From NCBI GenBank assembly GCA_905116865.2, contig CAJHNH020000494.1, positions 512,428-576,427 of the forward strand: 64,000 nucleotides of DNA. The letters run 5' to 3'. The notes beneath the pieces were generated by a model. That model did not search any database, was not told where the DNA came from, and saw only the letters and a list, made by a program, of their open reading frames with translations. Numbering within the stretch: position 1 is the first letter of the stretch; each line of letters opens with the position of its first letter. Both the position numbers and the translations under genes were made by a program. This DNA comes from Candidula unifasciata (lineage: Eukaryota > Mollusca > Gastropoda > Stylommatophora > Geomitridae). Of this stretch, positions 49,001-52,514 are shown one piece after another.

Positions 49001-49898
49001 GCATTGACCTCCATGGGTACTGTAATTTAGAACAGGTTAGCAGCATCCAGAAGTCTTGTCTCAAGAAACTAACTAGGCTGTACACACCAGGAGATGCCGG
49101 AATGAAAGAGCTGACAGACTGGACGTGTCTTCTCCATGACCTCACAAGGGGGGAAACCAAAGGGTGAAAGGGGTGGTGCTTGGTGGTATGTCATTCAAAG
49201 TATTATGGTCCACTTGAAGCGGCTCCTCGCATCACTTAGGTAGACAGAGGTGGGCTAGGTCCAAAGACAGTGGTTGATGTCACTGAGGTGGGTGGGACTG
49301 ACAAAGATCAGTTTCATTTTTGTGCCAGGGAACACAGGTGTGAAAGAAAACGAGTAAGCTAATAGGCATGCAGGTAAGGTTACTGTGAAGGGCGGACAGG
49401 CTGAGCCAAGGGCCAGGCTGATATACTGAATGCTATACAAGAACTTAGACGTTTGTGAGAACCAGGTAACTGAATCTGCAACCATAACCAAACTGCAAGA
49501 ACAGCAAGTTAAAAGGGGTGTGGCCAGACAAGAGCACTATGAAGGAAGCCAAAGAAGAATAAGAAACACAGCACACGACTGGTGTCATCAGCTGTTATCT
49601 TTGCACTGTGGGATTTACTGAAGAAGGGATCCAACACCTTGAGGATTGAATAGTTTGATGTGCAATAAGAATAATCTGTCAGCTGACTACTGAAATAAGG
49701 GAACTGCAGCATCCCTAAACATGTTTTCTACTTGTGTAATTTGTTGCTAGATGTGTTTGTTTCTGTGCTAGTGACGGTTTTATTCTCATTGTCCCCTTTT
49801 TTTAAATTGATGCAGGAGCAGAAGGTGCGGACATGTCCCAGTGGATCCCAGAGGAGTCTGACCCACACGTGCCAATTACTAAATCTAGAATGTCATAA
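11320..49898 (+). CDS. ANKS6: ANKS6: ankyrin repeat and SAM domain protein, complete (19 coding exons)
   Basis: Join 11320-11445, 14340-14449, 15558-16021, 18162-18206, 19154-19361, 20653-20750, 22153-22279, 23905-23938, 25432-25578, 28197-28310, 30152-30295, 31979-32228, 35457-35559, 37617-37794, 40890-40947, 43442-43509, 46205-46321, 47398-47473, 49816-49898. All phases agree and the total is 849 codons plus stop (847 with the alternative exon 13 acceptor), close to the roughly 870 of vertebrate ANKS6. Ankyrin repeats fill about residues 1-350, a Ser/Pro/Asn-rich linker 350-735, and a SAM domain about 735-797. Near-invariant family blocks are [51 protein letters not shown] and [19 protein letters not shown]. 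In vertebrates ANKS6 acts in the ciliary inversin compartment, activates the kinase NEK8 with inversin and NPHP3, and binds ANKS3 and BICC1. Those partners are family knowledge and are not visible here. Confidence 0.93.
11505..12120 (+). repeat. Degenerate ~20-bp minisatellite in intron 1
   Basis: Repeats of the type TTTCTCAGACATAGTGTATC, best preserved at 11530-11680 where two variants alternate as a 38-bp higher unit. Because the unit is pyrimidine-rich and each carries TCTCAG, it supplies dozens of decoy 3' splice sites directly after exon 1. The open frames across it are repeat artefacts. Confidence 0.85.
12262..12550 (-). mobile_element. Family A SINE-like element, copy 1
   Basis: Minus orientation: (CTT)n at the left is the AAG-rich 3' tail, and CCCCACAATGGGGCCCCGGA at the right is the 5' head. 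This is the most numerous repeat in the window; see 19780-20070 for the clearest copy. Confidence 0.75.
12745..12965 (+). repeat. Three ~70-80-bp tandem copies
   Basis: TTTTAAAGTTTAAAATTCA followed by GGTTGTCTTATACAC recurs from 12750, 12830 and 12898, with diverged spacers. Confidence 0.7.
13020..13185 (+). mobile_element. LINE RNase H fragment
   Basis: Reads [19 protein letters not shown], the His/Asn-Glu-Arg-Ala-Asp end of a LINE RNase H domain, in plus orientation. Confidence 0.55.
13188..13525 (-). mobile_element. SINE family B copy with internal 14-bp minisatellite
   Basis: Body blocks AAAGGACCCTTTTCCAC, TTTAGACCAAT, TTCCCAGGAC and AAGGCTGG..TGGCCTGGGACC match the family B copies at 25835, 43690, 45690 and 63031. 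A 14-bp unit GTTGCAACTCTGTG is repeated about five times at 13258-13338, splitting the element. Confidence 0.7.
13762..14044 (-). mobile_element. Family A SINE-like element, copy 2
   Basis: Minus orientation, (CTT)n tail at 13762-13783. G and C homopolymers at 13978-14027 replace part of the head. It lies 295 bp before exon 2 and is inverted relative to the copy at 16190-16474 after exon 3. Confidence 0.72.
14155..14290 (-). mobile_element. LINE 3'-end fragment
   Basis: The minus strand of CATCTTCAGCAGCCAG...TGCCTCTTCTCTAAGTGTAGTGAGCC matches the GKARR...GTISIGTLRWLLKMG end of the 4144-8119 LINE family. Confidence 0.5.
14340..14449 (+). CDS. ANKS6: ANKS6 exon 2 (ankyrin)
   Basis: Residues 43-79, [18 protein letters not shown] to GWTPLMQAA plus two bases of the next Arg codon. 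With exon 1 it builds [19 protein letters not shown], a textbook ankyrin helix pair. Acceptor CCACTAG, donor GTACAG. Confidence 0.92.
14530..14755 (+). mobile_element. LINE C-terminal fragment
   Basis: With one frame change it reads [20 protein letters not shown]...[14 protein letters not shown], the well-known C-terminus of a common invertebrate LINE, ending in a GATGATGA tail. Confidence 0.7.
15150..15415 (-). mobile_element. LINE C-terminal fragment
   Basis: The minus strand carries the [21 protein letters not shown] segment, matching the plus-strand fragment at 43975-44260, and at its right end an RRM-RIPW segment as at 30395-30745. Confidence 0.55.
15558..16021 (+). CDS. ANKS6: ANKS6 exon 3 (four to five ankyrin repeats)
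   Basis: Residues 79-234, the largest exon. Repeat cores [78 protein letters not shown] and [20 protein letters not shown] are visible. It ends phase 1 at GTAAGT after the Lys-rich KTTKKPKT, matching the family linker that follows the first ankyrin block. Confidence 0.95.
16190..16474 (+). mobile_element. Family A SINE-like element, copy 3
   Basis: Plus orientation with head CTGGGTTCCGGGGCC, body blocks AATAGACCCAC and GAGGCAAGGAACCAGCAGTCT, and tail GAAGAAGAATAAGAAG. It starts 169 bp after exon 3. Confidence 0.8.
17430..17760 (+). mobile_element. LINE C-terminal fragment
   Basis: Reads [17 protein letters not shown] with later frames broken. RKILRIPW is typical of LINE C-termini in this window (compare 30395-30745). 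Confidence 0.5.
17780..18000 (+). mobile_element. Dispersed repeat family VIII, copy 1
   Basis: Matches the reverse complement of 54428-54658: CCGGGC..TAAATATGGCCTAATGGCTGAA, GGGACCTCTCCACG, TGATCCTCATC and TGTGATGTC. Ends in a GA-rich tract. Confidence 0.65.
18162..18206 (+). CDS. ANKS6: ANKS6 exon 4 (45 nt, tandem CAG acceptor)
   Basis: Residues 234-248: Ser then [14 protein letters not shown], corresponding to the family's RPDIFHAL start of the second ankyrin block. The acceptor is TTTCAGCAGCAG, so use of the second or third CAG would remove one or two residues in frame. Confidence 0.88.
18655..19000 (+). repeat. 20-bp minisatellite, about 17 copies, intron 4
   Basis: Unit TGCTGTTGTCAGTGGCACAG with few changes. 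20 is not a multiple of three, so all plus frames cycle through the same Cys-rich 20-residue pattern and appear open; they are not genes. The array ends about 155 bp before exon 5. Confidence 0.95.
19154..19361 (+). CDS. ANKS6: ANKS6 exon 5 (ankyrin)
   Basis: Residues 249-317. [14 protein letters not shown], then [32 protein letters not shown] and [13 protein letters not shown]. This is almost identical to the vertebrate ANKS6 second ankyrin block and is the strongest single identifier of the gene. Confidence 0.97.
19366..19735 (-). mobile_element. SINE family B copy split by an hAT-like repeat
   Basis: Family B sequence at 19366-19423 (AAAGGACCCCTTTCCACGCCTT) resumes at about 19612 (TTATGTGGTCAACATTATGCCGGCCACC). 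The gap holds CAGGGGTATTCAACTAGCGGCCCGC..., an hAT-like terminal motif also present at 63803-63880. Confidence 0.65.
19780..20070 (+). mobile_element. Family A SINE-like element, copy 4 (clearest copy)
   Basis: Order: GTGCGGGTTCCGGGGCCCC head, GGGGAAAACAAGAATAGACC, AAAGCATGTTGTAAGAGTCG, GCATCTGCC-GAGAGGCAAGG, ACACGCAACACTCAGGTTC, and an AAGAAGAAAAAGAAG tail. About 290 bp, without an obvious tRNA A box. Class unknown, but the fixed 5' head and simple 3' tail are SINE-like. Confidence 0.82.
20220..20561. mobile_element. Palindromic (foldback) element split by an hAT MITE
   Basis: The arms 20220-20280 and 20496-20561 are inverted copies sharing CATG, GCTCCAGCTGA, GCTGCTA and GGGTCGGGCTAA. The inner element occupies the loop. 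I could not find a target-site duplication for the outer element. Confidence 0.7.
20291..20487. mobile_element. hAT-like MITE, 197 bp
   Basis: Left end CAGCGGTTCTCAAACTGGG and right end TTTCAGAACCGCTG are the classic hAT terminal type, and the flanks carry a perfect 8-bp duplication CGTTAACG (20283-20290 and 20488-20495). Confidence 0.9.
20653..20750 (+). CDS. ANKS6: ANKS6 exon 6 (last ankyrin repeat)
   Basis: Residues 318-350: [32 protein letters not shown], ending phase 1 at GTAAGA. The 3' 29 bases of this exon and its donor are the first unit of a 49-bp tandem array that continues into intron 6. Confidence 0.95.
20722..21125 (+). repeat. 49-bp tandem array duplicating the exon 6 splice donor
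   Basis: Each unit is 29 bases of exon end (TACTGCTTTTGACATGGCTT then CACTTATAG) plus 20 bases of intron start (GTAAGACTG...). GT donors stand at 20751, 20800, 20849, 20898, 20947, 20996, 21046 and 21095; the seventh interval is 50 because of one extra T. Use of any donor after the first reads [10 protein letters not shown] then TGA, a premature stop. Confidence 0.95.
21366..21865 (+). repeat. 17-bp minisatellite in intron 6
   Basis: Unit CACAGCTATCCCATCCA, roughly 28 copies, with shorter variants at the left end. It gives long His/Ser/Pro-rich open frames in two phases that are repeat artefacts. Confidence 0.9.
21866..21985. repeat. Dispersed repeat shared with 38290-38410
   Basis: Common blocks TCAGTAT.ATGAATG.AATCCAGTC and TT.TTGTGG.TGTCC.C.TTCCTCA. 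Probably the 3' end of an undetermined LINE on the minus strand. Confidence 0.4.
22153..22279 (+). CDS. ANKS6: ANKS6 exon 7
   Basis: Residues 351-393: [20 protein letters not shown] then a Lys/Ser-rich stretch. It matches the family's [20 protein letters not shown] that follows the last ankyrin repeat. Ends phase 2. Confidence 0.94.
22320..22713 (-). mobile_element. SINE family IV, near-complete copy
   Basis: Read on the minus strand it starts GTGTGGTCTCAAGGCATGTTG and GAGGTTCCGGGTTAAATCCC, a tRNA-like A/B box head, then the body with AAAAAATCCC, AAAGAGTAGCC and CTTTGC-like blocks. The copy at 52010-52425 is a close match over the whole length. Confidence 0.8.
23285..23650 (+). mobile_element. 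LINE C-terminal fragment
   Basis: Reads [30 protein letters not shown] and, in another frame, [13 protein letters not shown], the YDRVTNEELW...WR.LVGGLC end of a widespread LINE. Internally deleted. Confidence 0.72.
23905..23938 (+). CDS. ANKS6: ANKS6 exon 8 (34-nt microexon)
   Basis: Residues 393-404, [12 protein letters not shown], phase 2 to phase 0. Tiny, but it joins exon 7 to the [10 protein letters not shown] exon exactly as the vertebrate LPDDKGGLKSWWNRM order predicts. Confidence 0.88.
24294..24421. mobile_element. Possible pogo/Tigger-like MITE
   Basis: The ends TAGTAAAACCTTGATAAC and the reverse complement of GTCTTGAGGGTTTTACAGTA form an imperfect inverted repeat with TA at each side. 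Confidence 0.4.
25432..25578 (+). CDS. ANKS6: ANKS6 exon 9 ([10 protein letters not shown] motif)
   Basis: Residues 405-453, [19 protein letters not shown] followed by a Ser/Thr-rich tail, phase 0 at both ends. The aromatic/basic block is a hallmark of ANKS6. Confidence 0.96.
25835..26070 (-). mobile_element. SINE family B copy
   Basis: Body CTTTTCCACGCTCTTAGACG, GGCATATAGGGCTAGACC, TATAGACCAATCGGCACC, ATCACGCCGGCCACCTTTAC and GCACCCGGTACCCACTCAAG. Minus-strand head: GGTTGTCATGGTGTATCGGCT, then a B box in GGTCATGGATTCGCTCCC. Confidence 0.82.
26668..26970 (+). mobile_element. Family A SINE-like element, copy 5
   Basis: Head GTGTAGGTTCCGGGGCCC, full body, long (GAAGAA)n tail at 26937-26967. 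Confidence 0.82.
27128..27243 (+). mobile_element. SINE family IV fragment, interrupted by a LINE
   Basis: AAAGTATTTCAGGATCC then GTGCACTGCGCTGAGATTCTT matches 1480-1600. The continuation ATGATGTTGATCCGTTGT lies after the LINE at 28011-28030. Confidence 0.7.
27244..27999 (+). mobile_element. 5'-truncated LINE with intact RNase H domain
   Basis: An unbroken frame to 27976 covers [49 protein letters not shown], then [10 protein letters not shown], a [17 protein letters not shown] segment and the Cys end WTCPEC. The Asp-Glu-Asp residues of RNase H are all present. An (AACT)n tail follows. The 13-bp duplication ACCTGTGGC(G/C)ATG (27231-27243 and 28000-28012) marks target-primed insertion. The same LINE family as 4144-8119, but younger by its open frame. 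Confidence 0.88.
28197..28310 (+). CDS. ANKS6: ANKS6 exon 10
   Basis: Residues 454-491, [16 protein letters not shown]...SASLFTL, phase 0 to 0. Part of the disordered linker. Supported by frame continuity and clean splice sites rather than by a motif. Confidence 0.85.
28432..28620 (+). mobile_element. SINE-like element sharing the family A head (subfamily K)
   Basis: Starts like family A (GAGTTCCAGGACCC) and includes a G tract (28449-28487). The 3' part, TTTGCTGAAATGAGATGTGT to ACAACCCAGCATGCCAC, instead matches 48745-48830. Confidence 0.6.
28715..28905 (+). mobile_element. LINE C-terminal fragment
   Basis: Reads [25 protein letters not shown] with frame breaks and an AATAATGATAAT tail, matching the LKRWHGG.S..EL end of the fragment at 30395-30745. 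Confidence 0.5.
28959..29729 (-). mobile_element. mariner-family element with centre deleted
   Basis: Terminal inverted repeats GGTAAGTCAATAAGTATGTC and the reverse complement of GACTTACTTATTGACTTC are flanked by TA. The minus strand encodes the N-terminal part of a mariner transposase ([64 protein letters not shown]). A jump then leads to the extreme C-terminus ([15 protein letters not shown]). The catalytic core with the Asp triad is missing, plus stops, so it can only move in trans. Confidence 0.88.
30152..30295 (+). CDS. ANKS6: ANKS6 exon 11 (VIPPFLP motif)
   Basis: Residues 492-539, [20 protein letters not shown], then [13 protein letters not shown] to GDETY. Matches the vertebrate LKAVIPPFLPPSSFEL block. 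Phase 0 to 0; donor GTAAGT. Confidence 0.95.
30395..30745 (-). mobile_element. LINE C-terminal fragment, well preserved
   Basis: Minus strand reads [60 protein letters not shown], ending in a (GAT)n tail (30402-30422). No stop until the tail, so a recent insertion. It lies in intron 11. Confidence 0.8.
31979..32228 (+). CDS. ANKS6: ANKS6 exon 12 (Asn-rich linker)
   Basis: Residues 540-622. [20 protein letters not shown] leads into an Asn-rich run ([14 protein letters not shown]), then [20 protein letters not shown] and [11 protein letters not shown]. The end aligns with the vertebrate SSGGSSG...QIAAQRKKAAGLL part. The Asn run is species-specific low complexity encoded by AAC repeats. Ends phase 1. 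Confidence 0.93.
33187..33445 (-). mobile_element. Family A SINE-like element, copy 6
   Basis: Minus orientation. CTCTTCTCCTTCATG is the tail side, and CCCGGAACCCACACGGGG is the head. Lies in intron 12. Confidence 0.78.
34284..34735 (+). mobile_element. LINE RNase H fragment, decayed
   Basis: Begins [20 protein letters not shown], the Glu-containing RNase H segment of the window's LINE family, then loses the frame. Confidence 0.55.
34968..35235 (-). mobile_element. LINE 3'-end fragment
   Basis: Minus strand of the [17 protein letters not shown]...GT segment followed by the CPK/LGHSH-type 3' end and a GAGTTGAGTTGAG tail. Confidence 0.55.
35457..35559 (+). CDS. ANKS6: ANKS6 exon 13 (two in-frame acceptors)
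   Basis: Residues 623-657, (DL)[20 protein letters not shown] and [12 protein letters not shown], Pro-rich. Chosen because it alone links exon 12 (phase 1) to exon 14 (needs phase 2) with no stop. TAG acceptors end at 35456 and 35462, six bases apart, and both keep the frame, so the product is 849 or 847 residues. The polypyrimidine tract is weak. Confidence 0.75.
36000..37005 (+). mobile_element. LINE RT-thumb to C-terminus fragment
   Basis: Palm motif C as [15 protein letters not shown], then [14 protein letters not shown], and in another frame [25 protein letters not shown] and [14 protein letters not shown], ending with a (TAAG)n-like tail. A different LINE lineage from 4144-8119, lacking RNase H. 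Confidence 0.8.
37383..37530 (+). mobile_element. LINE 3'-end fragment
   Basis: [20 protein letters not shown] then RWLLKI and [11 protein letters not shown], with a (CAGCT)n-like tail. Same family as 4144-8119. Confidence 0.7.
37617..37794 (+). CDS. ANKS6: ANKS6 exon 14 (Ser/Thr-rich, LTPSPSP motif)
   Basis: Residues 657-716, [20 protein letters not shown], then [20 protein letters not shown] and PSPTPGK. Corresponds to the vertebrate [18 protein letters not shown] segment, likely a phosphorylated disordered linker. Phase 2 in, phase 0 out. Confidence 0.94.
38095..38180 (+). mobile_element. LINE 3'-end fragment
   Basis: [21 protein letters not shown] corresponds to the RWLLKMG..GLWECQKCC end of the 4144-8119 LINE family. 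Confidence 0.55.
38475..38740 (-). mobile_element. SINE family III copy, minus
   Basis: Close inverted match to 39487-39795: GGTAGAGTCGGGAGGTGTGA, ACGAGCAGCTGATAAGAAAC, CCGTAACCTCAGCGAGGTTC and CCCAGAGTGTCAACTCTGG. The tRNA head is partly truncated at the right end. Confidence 0.85.
39172..39273 (+). repeat. 20-bp minisatellite, five copies, intron 14
   Basis: Unit TGTCCTGCATTCTCGGACAC, almost invariant. Each unit is partly self-complementary (GTCC...GGAC). Confidence 0.95.
39487..39795 (+). mobile_element. SINE family III copy, plus, with tRNA-like head
   Basis: Head GGGGCCGCGTTAGCGCAGTC (A-box-like) and GGTGTTCGAAACCGGG (B box), then the body and a (CTTTAC)n tail (39780-39812). Together with 38475-38740 it forms an inverted pair about 750 bp apart in intron 14. 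Confidence 0.87.
40640..40740 (-). mobile_element. SINE family B fragment
   Basis: Blocks GATGTGGGCAACACAGTGCCACC, TTCCCAGGAC and GGGTGGGTCGACCT, diverged. An old copy. Confidence 0.4.
40890..40947 (+). CDS. ANKS6: ANKS6 exon 15
   Basis: Residues 717-735, [19 protein letters not shown] plus one base, joining directly to DELANIMKK. Corresponds to the acidic segment before the SAM domain. Acceptor TTTCCTCAG, donor GTAACT. Confidence 0.9.
41475..42000. other. Unclassified, probably repeat-derived DNA in intron 15
   Basis: It ends in GAAGGAGAAGAAGAAG like a SINE tail and contains GAGAAGATT/CTTCTCTTCGGGGAGG blocks, but I see no second copy in the window. The open frames on the minus strand show no recognisable domain. 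Confidence 0.35.
42328..42403 (-). mobile_element. Family A head fragment
   Basis: GGGTCTATTC then a C tract and ACCCCAGAACCCACACAGGG, the minus-strand head of family A only. Confidence 0.55.
43442..43509 (+). CDS. ANKS6: ANKS6 exon 16 (SAM domain, first part)
   Basis: Residues 736-758, [21 protein letters not shown] to QE, helices 1 and 2 of the SAM fold. Nearly identical to vertebrate ANKS6. Phase 1 in, phase 0 out. Confidence 0.96.
43690..43930 (-). mobile_element. SINE family B copy
   Basis: Body TGGACCCTTTTCCATGCCTT, CAGCAATATGCCAGCCACC, GCACCTGGTACCCACTCAAG and the minus-strand head with GGTCATGGGTTCAGGTGC as B box. Confidence 0.75.
43975..44260 (+). mobile_element. LINE C-terminal fragment
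   Basis: [40 protein letters not shown] and SSVSELI. Open but 5'-truncated. Confidence 0.7.
44208..44477 (+). repeat. ~100-bp direct duplication
   Basis: CACGGCATGGACTTTAAAGA through AAGCCTTAAAT.TAATACATT to CTCTGGCCTAAAA occurs at about 44217-44307 and again at 44386-44473. Confidence 0.85.
45120..45245 (-). repeat. Dispersed repeat family IX
   Basis: The minus strand matches 57365-57470: AA.TG.TGCAGCCATGTTGTA, GCACAA.GCAATTAC and a GAAGAAGAAG tail. Confidence 0.45.
45250..45450 (+). other. Open segment in intron 16, nature unknown
   Basis: Preceded by TTTCAG, it reads [20 protein letters not shown] onward for about 60 codons to a stop. It has no recognisable domain and no place in the ANKS6 alignment. 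It could be a repeat fragment or an alternative terminal exon. Confidence 0.25.
45690..45935 (-). mobile_element. SINE family B copy
   Basis: Full body from AAAGGACCCTTTTCCACGCC to the head side GCGAACGCACGACTTTCCGA. Confidence 0.82.
46205..46321 (+). CDS. ANKS6: ANKS6 exon 17 (SAM domain, second part)
   Basis: Residues 759-797, [20 protein letters not shown] then [19 protein letters not shown], helices 3 to 5 of the SAM fold including the long C-terminal helix. Phase 0 to 0; donor GTAAGG. Confidence 0.98.
46378..46735 (+). mobile_element. LINE C-terminal fragment split by SINE family III
   Basis: LINE parts 46378-46433 (GTCAAAAGCTGCTGGGCTAG) and 46655-46735 (ACTGTGAGCCCTATGTGACA) match the fragments at 54659-54805 and 62790-62850. 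The SINE between (46437-46652) has the A-box and GGAATTCAAAACCGG B-box region and a (CTTTAC)n tail. An approximate duplication (A)(A/C)CTGATT flanks it. Confidence 0.7.
46763..46905 (-). mobile_element. SINE family B fragment
   Basis: AAAGACTCCTTTTCCACGCC, TTTAGACCAATCAGCACTCG and CCTTTACTTCCCAGGAC; the head is missing. Confidence 0.65.
47398..47473 (+). CDS. ANKS6: ANKS6 exon 18
   Basis: Residues 798-822, [20 protein letters not shown] to RILTE, corresponding to the vertebrate [20 protein letters not shown] tail. The acceptor follows an unusually long pyrimidine run (47190-47335). Phase 0 in, phase 1 out. Confidence 0.94.
47735..47915 (+). mobile_element. SINE family B copy, plus orientation
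   Basis: Head GGCACAGTGGCTAGAATTC (A box) and GTAGGGTTGAAACCC (B box). The body ends AATATGCCC...GGAAAATGGGTCCTTTAC. Confidence 0.7.
48079..48737 (+). repeat. 22-bp minisatellite, about 30 copies, intron 18
   Basis: Unit CAAGCATGTTGTAAAGGCCAAA, slightly over 22 bases being AACAAGCATGTTGTAAAGGCC phases. The array starts after a C tract that follows ATAGACTCGCTG, so it appears to have grown from the AAGCATGTTGTAA segment of a family A/K element. 22 bases is one more than a multiple of three, so three minus frames are open across it with the same 22-residue period. None is a gene. Confidence 0.95.
48738..48835 (+). mobile_element. Subfamily K SINE-like 3' part
   Basis: TTTGCTGAAATCAGATGTGT to ACAACACAGCATGCCA matches 28525-28600. 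Flanks the minisatellite on the right. Confidence 0.6.
49060..49690 (+). mobile_element. Decayed LINE RNase H to C-terminal fragment
   Basis: [14 protein letters not shown], then [15 protein letters not shown] residues, then [20 protein letters not shown] and [19 protein letters not shown]. Frame repeatedly broken. Confidence 0.6.
49816..49898 (+). CDS. ANKS6: ANKS6 exon 19 (stop codon)
   Basis: Residues 823-849, [21 protein letters not shown] then TKSRMS and TAA at 49896-49898. Acceptor TTGATGCAG; phase 1 fits exon 18. The C-terminus is not conserved with vertebrates beyond its length, so this exon rests on splice and phase fit. Confidence 0.82.
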
Positions 49899-49949
49899 TA
49901 GACGGCCATTTGAGTAGTTATTTGGCGGTTTATTGTGTGTAGCCAAATT

Positions 49950-50225
49950 TGGAATTCAAAATGAGAGCTGTCTTTGTTCAGTGTGCCAGGTTGGCAGTTT
50001 GTATCAAATAACTGATTGAGGGGTGACTACAGATGAGAGACTTGGCAGCAGAAATGCTGACTGTGTGCTCCAGCACTGTCAATGTATGCTGCCAACAGAG
50101 CAAGCAGTCTGGCCTGTTCAGTCTTCAGTGAAGACAAAGCTGTAGTACACAGAGAAATGTGGACTGTACAATAGCTGTCATCAAGGCTTCTGGCCTCCTG
50201 ATATTAGTTTTCTGATAGAAGGATA
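49950..50225 (+). mobile_element. LINE extreme C-terminus fragment (likely in ANKS6 3' UTR)
   Basis: In shifting frames: SADCVLQHCQCMLPTEQAVW, PVQSSVKTKL and IAVIKASGL, the Cys-His end and the final FIKATGL block of an RNase H LINE. It lies 50 bp after the ANKS6 stop. No canonical AATAAA was found close to that stop. Confidence 0.6.
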
Positions 50226-50474
50226 GACAAAGAAGAAGATCTTAATTGCACAGGATTTTATTCTGTCTGGCTCAGTCTCTCTCAGCAAGTGGTGGTCAGT
50301 GAGCCATTTGCCTTATGCTCTGAAGATCATGGATTTAATTCTTGGCTATGTCATTCATTTCACACGTTCAATTTTACCAGGGATTCTACAAGTGTTTTTT
50401 TTCTTTCTGAGAACCCTGGAGGTCATTTGAGCTACAACACTTTCAGCCTATGGCTATCCATTCTGCAGAAAGAG

Positions 50475-50590
50475 AGAATGAATGAACTGACTTTATTTTC
50501 AAAGGGTCACACATTGGGCAGACAGGCCCGTCTCACATTCAGCACTTCTAAACACTCGTCTTTCATACTGGAATTGTATTCTATCTTTAA
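50475..50590 (-). repeat. Dispersed repeat family VI, copy 2
   Basis: The minus strand matches 9115-9225. Tail GAATGAATGAA at the left. Confidence 0.55.
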
Positions 50591-50599
50591 AACATATTA

Positions 50600-51060
50600 T
50601 GTTCATAAAACAACATACATACTGTGAGTATCATGTAAAATACACAGAAACATGGAGAGAGAGAGAGAGGCTGACTGGAAAAAAATTCAGAAAACTGTAC
50701 ATTTGAGTTGATTCTGTCAAGCTTAATCATCACGTATAATGTGACAGTTATTGATATTACCAAGTATGTCACCACTTGATCTGCTGTTTCTCAATGAATC
50801 TAGTACAAGATGTCATTCCCACAATTTTTCTGATAGTATCATTATTCACTTGATCTTGGATGGTTAGGTTGGGGACTTTTCTCAGGCATCACATCTCGCA
50901 AATGGTGAATTTGCATACATTGGCTTTTGATAGTGTCCATGTTTGGCACTGGTAGCTTAACGTTGGAATGAATATGCTGTTTATAATCTGCGTACACAGT
51001 ACGTGTCTTTGCTGTCGAAGTGGGAGCGAGAGGTCTCGTCTCCACTTCACTCTAAAATGT
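50600..51060. other. No feature recognised
   Basis: AT-rich DNA with a short (GA)n at 50655-50668. I see no exon or repeat. Confidence 0.4.
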
Positions 51061-51650
51061 GGTTAAAGAACTAGGATTGCGCGGTAATGAACAGAGACGA
51101 ACACTTAAACGGCTGGGCGAGGTTGCTGAGAGGGCCTTGAGCTGGCTCTGGACGCAACGGAACAACGTAGGGAACGGGCCTCGGTGAGCTGGTCCGGGTG
51201 TCTAGCGGAAAAGAGTTTCTCATCCCTTGAAAGTCCATCGTGTCCGAATTGTCTGCCAGTGTTCCTCTGCCACCTGCTAACAAAAGTCCAACATGTGTCC
51301 GGTATACCAATCGTAAGCTTGTCGCTCGGTCGTCCAGGTACGCAGACTGCTCTAATTATGCTACCGCGACGACTTCTTATCTCACAGTACCTTCTGCAAA
51401 TCACCAAGTCGTCTTGTTTCTATCCGAACACCATCCGGTAATTGTTTGCAGCAGGGAAACCAACCCTGAGCTTCATGAACTCAGGTGGGCCCACTCTCTG
51501 AAAACGTCTAGGAGCTCGTGGGCCGAAACGTTTGTCGACGAGAGATTACTTCTACTGACGATTGGTAGATCCCTGCTGTACATGCTCCCCTGTGGAGTTT
51601 ATTCCCTATTGTTTCTTTGCACTCGTAGTTATGTTTGGATGTCTAAATAA
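51061..51650. other. GC-richer unclassified segment
   Basis: Distinctly higher GC and CpG than its surroundings, with overlapping open frames on both strands but no recognisable domain or good splice sites. It contains GGGCCGAAACGTTTGTCGAC. It may be a mobile-element 5' region or a promoter-like island; I cannot decide. Confidence 0.3.
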
Positions 51651-52009
51651 TGTTGACAGTTGGTTAAATGTTTAATGAAACAAAACAAGTAAAAAATTAT
51701 TTTGTTTGTCATTTAACCACCGGACCATTTGTTGATTATAAGATGTCTTGTTGTTGGACTGCAAAAATGCCTACTCAGAAAATACTGCTGTGTCACTCGC
51801 TACATGTTGTCAAGAGATGTTAATTTTCCGCGTACAGGTTCAGTTATTTTTGTGTCATGTTTTTAGTATGAGGGGCTTGAAATGAAAACTTTACAAGTGT
51901 GATAGAAATAATAACACAATGCCATTTGTCTTGTAATCTGTCAGTATTTTTGTTAAGGATGTCTAGAGTTTTAAGCACATGACATCACAATGCAGATGAA
52001 CATGCTGAT

Positions 52010-52425
52010 GTCATAGGTTTGAGGTTTGAACAAGGGATCAACATCACGGCACAAGTTTAGTACCCCATAAGTGCTCCGTTGTTCTTCTTACTCAAGTCCG
52101 AGTCCGAAAAAGCTCAGCACAGTGCACAGGCTCTGTAGCACCGGCGAGGATCCTGAAATACTTTGGGTAGATTTTAAACTCCAAATTTTGCCCCGGCAGC
52201 GCCGTTAGGCTACTCTTTTCGATTTCCAACTGCCAAGGGATTTTTTAATGTGCGCAACAATGCACACGGGCGTCCAATCTCACTACCTGGAGACCAGGGG
52301 GAATTACTAGAAGTCCAAGTCCACGTGAAAAAAATCCCAGCCCTTACCGGGGATTGAACCCTTAGCCTCAAGCACTCAAGGCGGACACCATGCATTGAGA
52401 CCATGCTTCCCCCCCCCCCCCCCCC
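52010..52425 (-). mobile_element. SINE family IV, near-complete copy
   Basis: Blocks AACCCATAAGTGCTCCGTT.., CAGTGCACAGGCTCTGTAGC, AGGCTACTCTTTTCGATTTC, AAAAAATCCCAGCCCTTACC and CATGCATTGAGACCATGC; the head is cut by a C tract (52410-52427). Confidence 0.82.
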
Positions 52426-52514
52426 CTTCCCCGCTGATGTCATAATGACAGTTTAAATATGACCACCCAACTTTTGACATGCACCAGAGAAAAGCAGCAT
52501 TCTGTTATCTGTGG

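Noticed and set aside
51485..51545. Possible hammerhead ribozyme (CTGAAAA...CCGAAACGTTTGTC)
   Set aside because: The core CUGANGA is not met and no matching stems could be drawn with confidence.
51105..51650. Open frames of 100 and 136 codons on opposite strands
   Set aside because: No domain, no convincing splice or start context; likely due to local GC richness.
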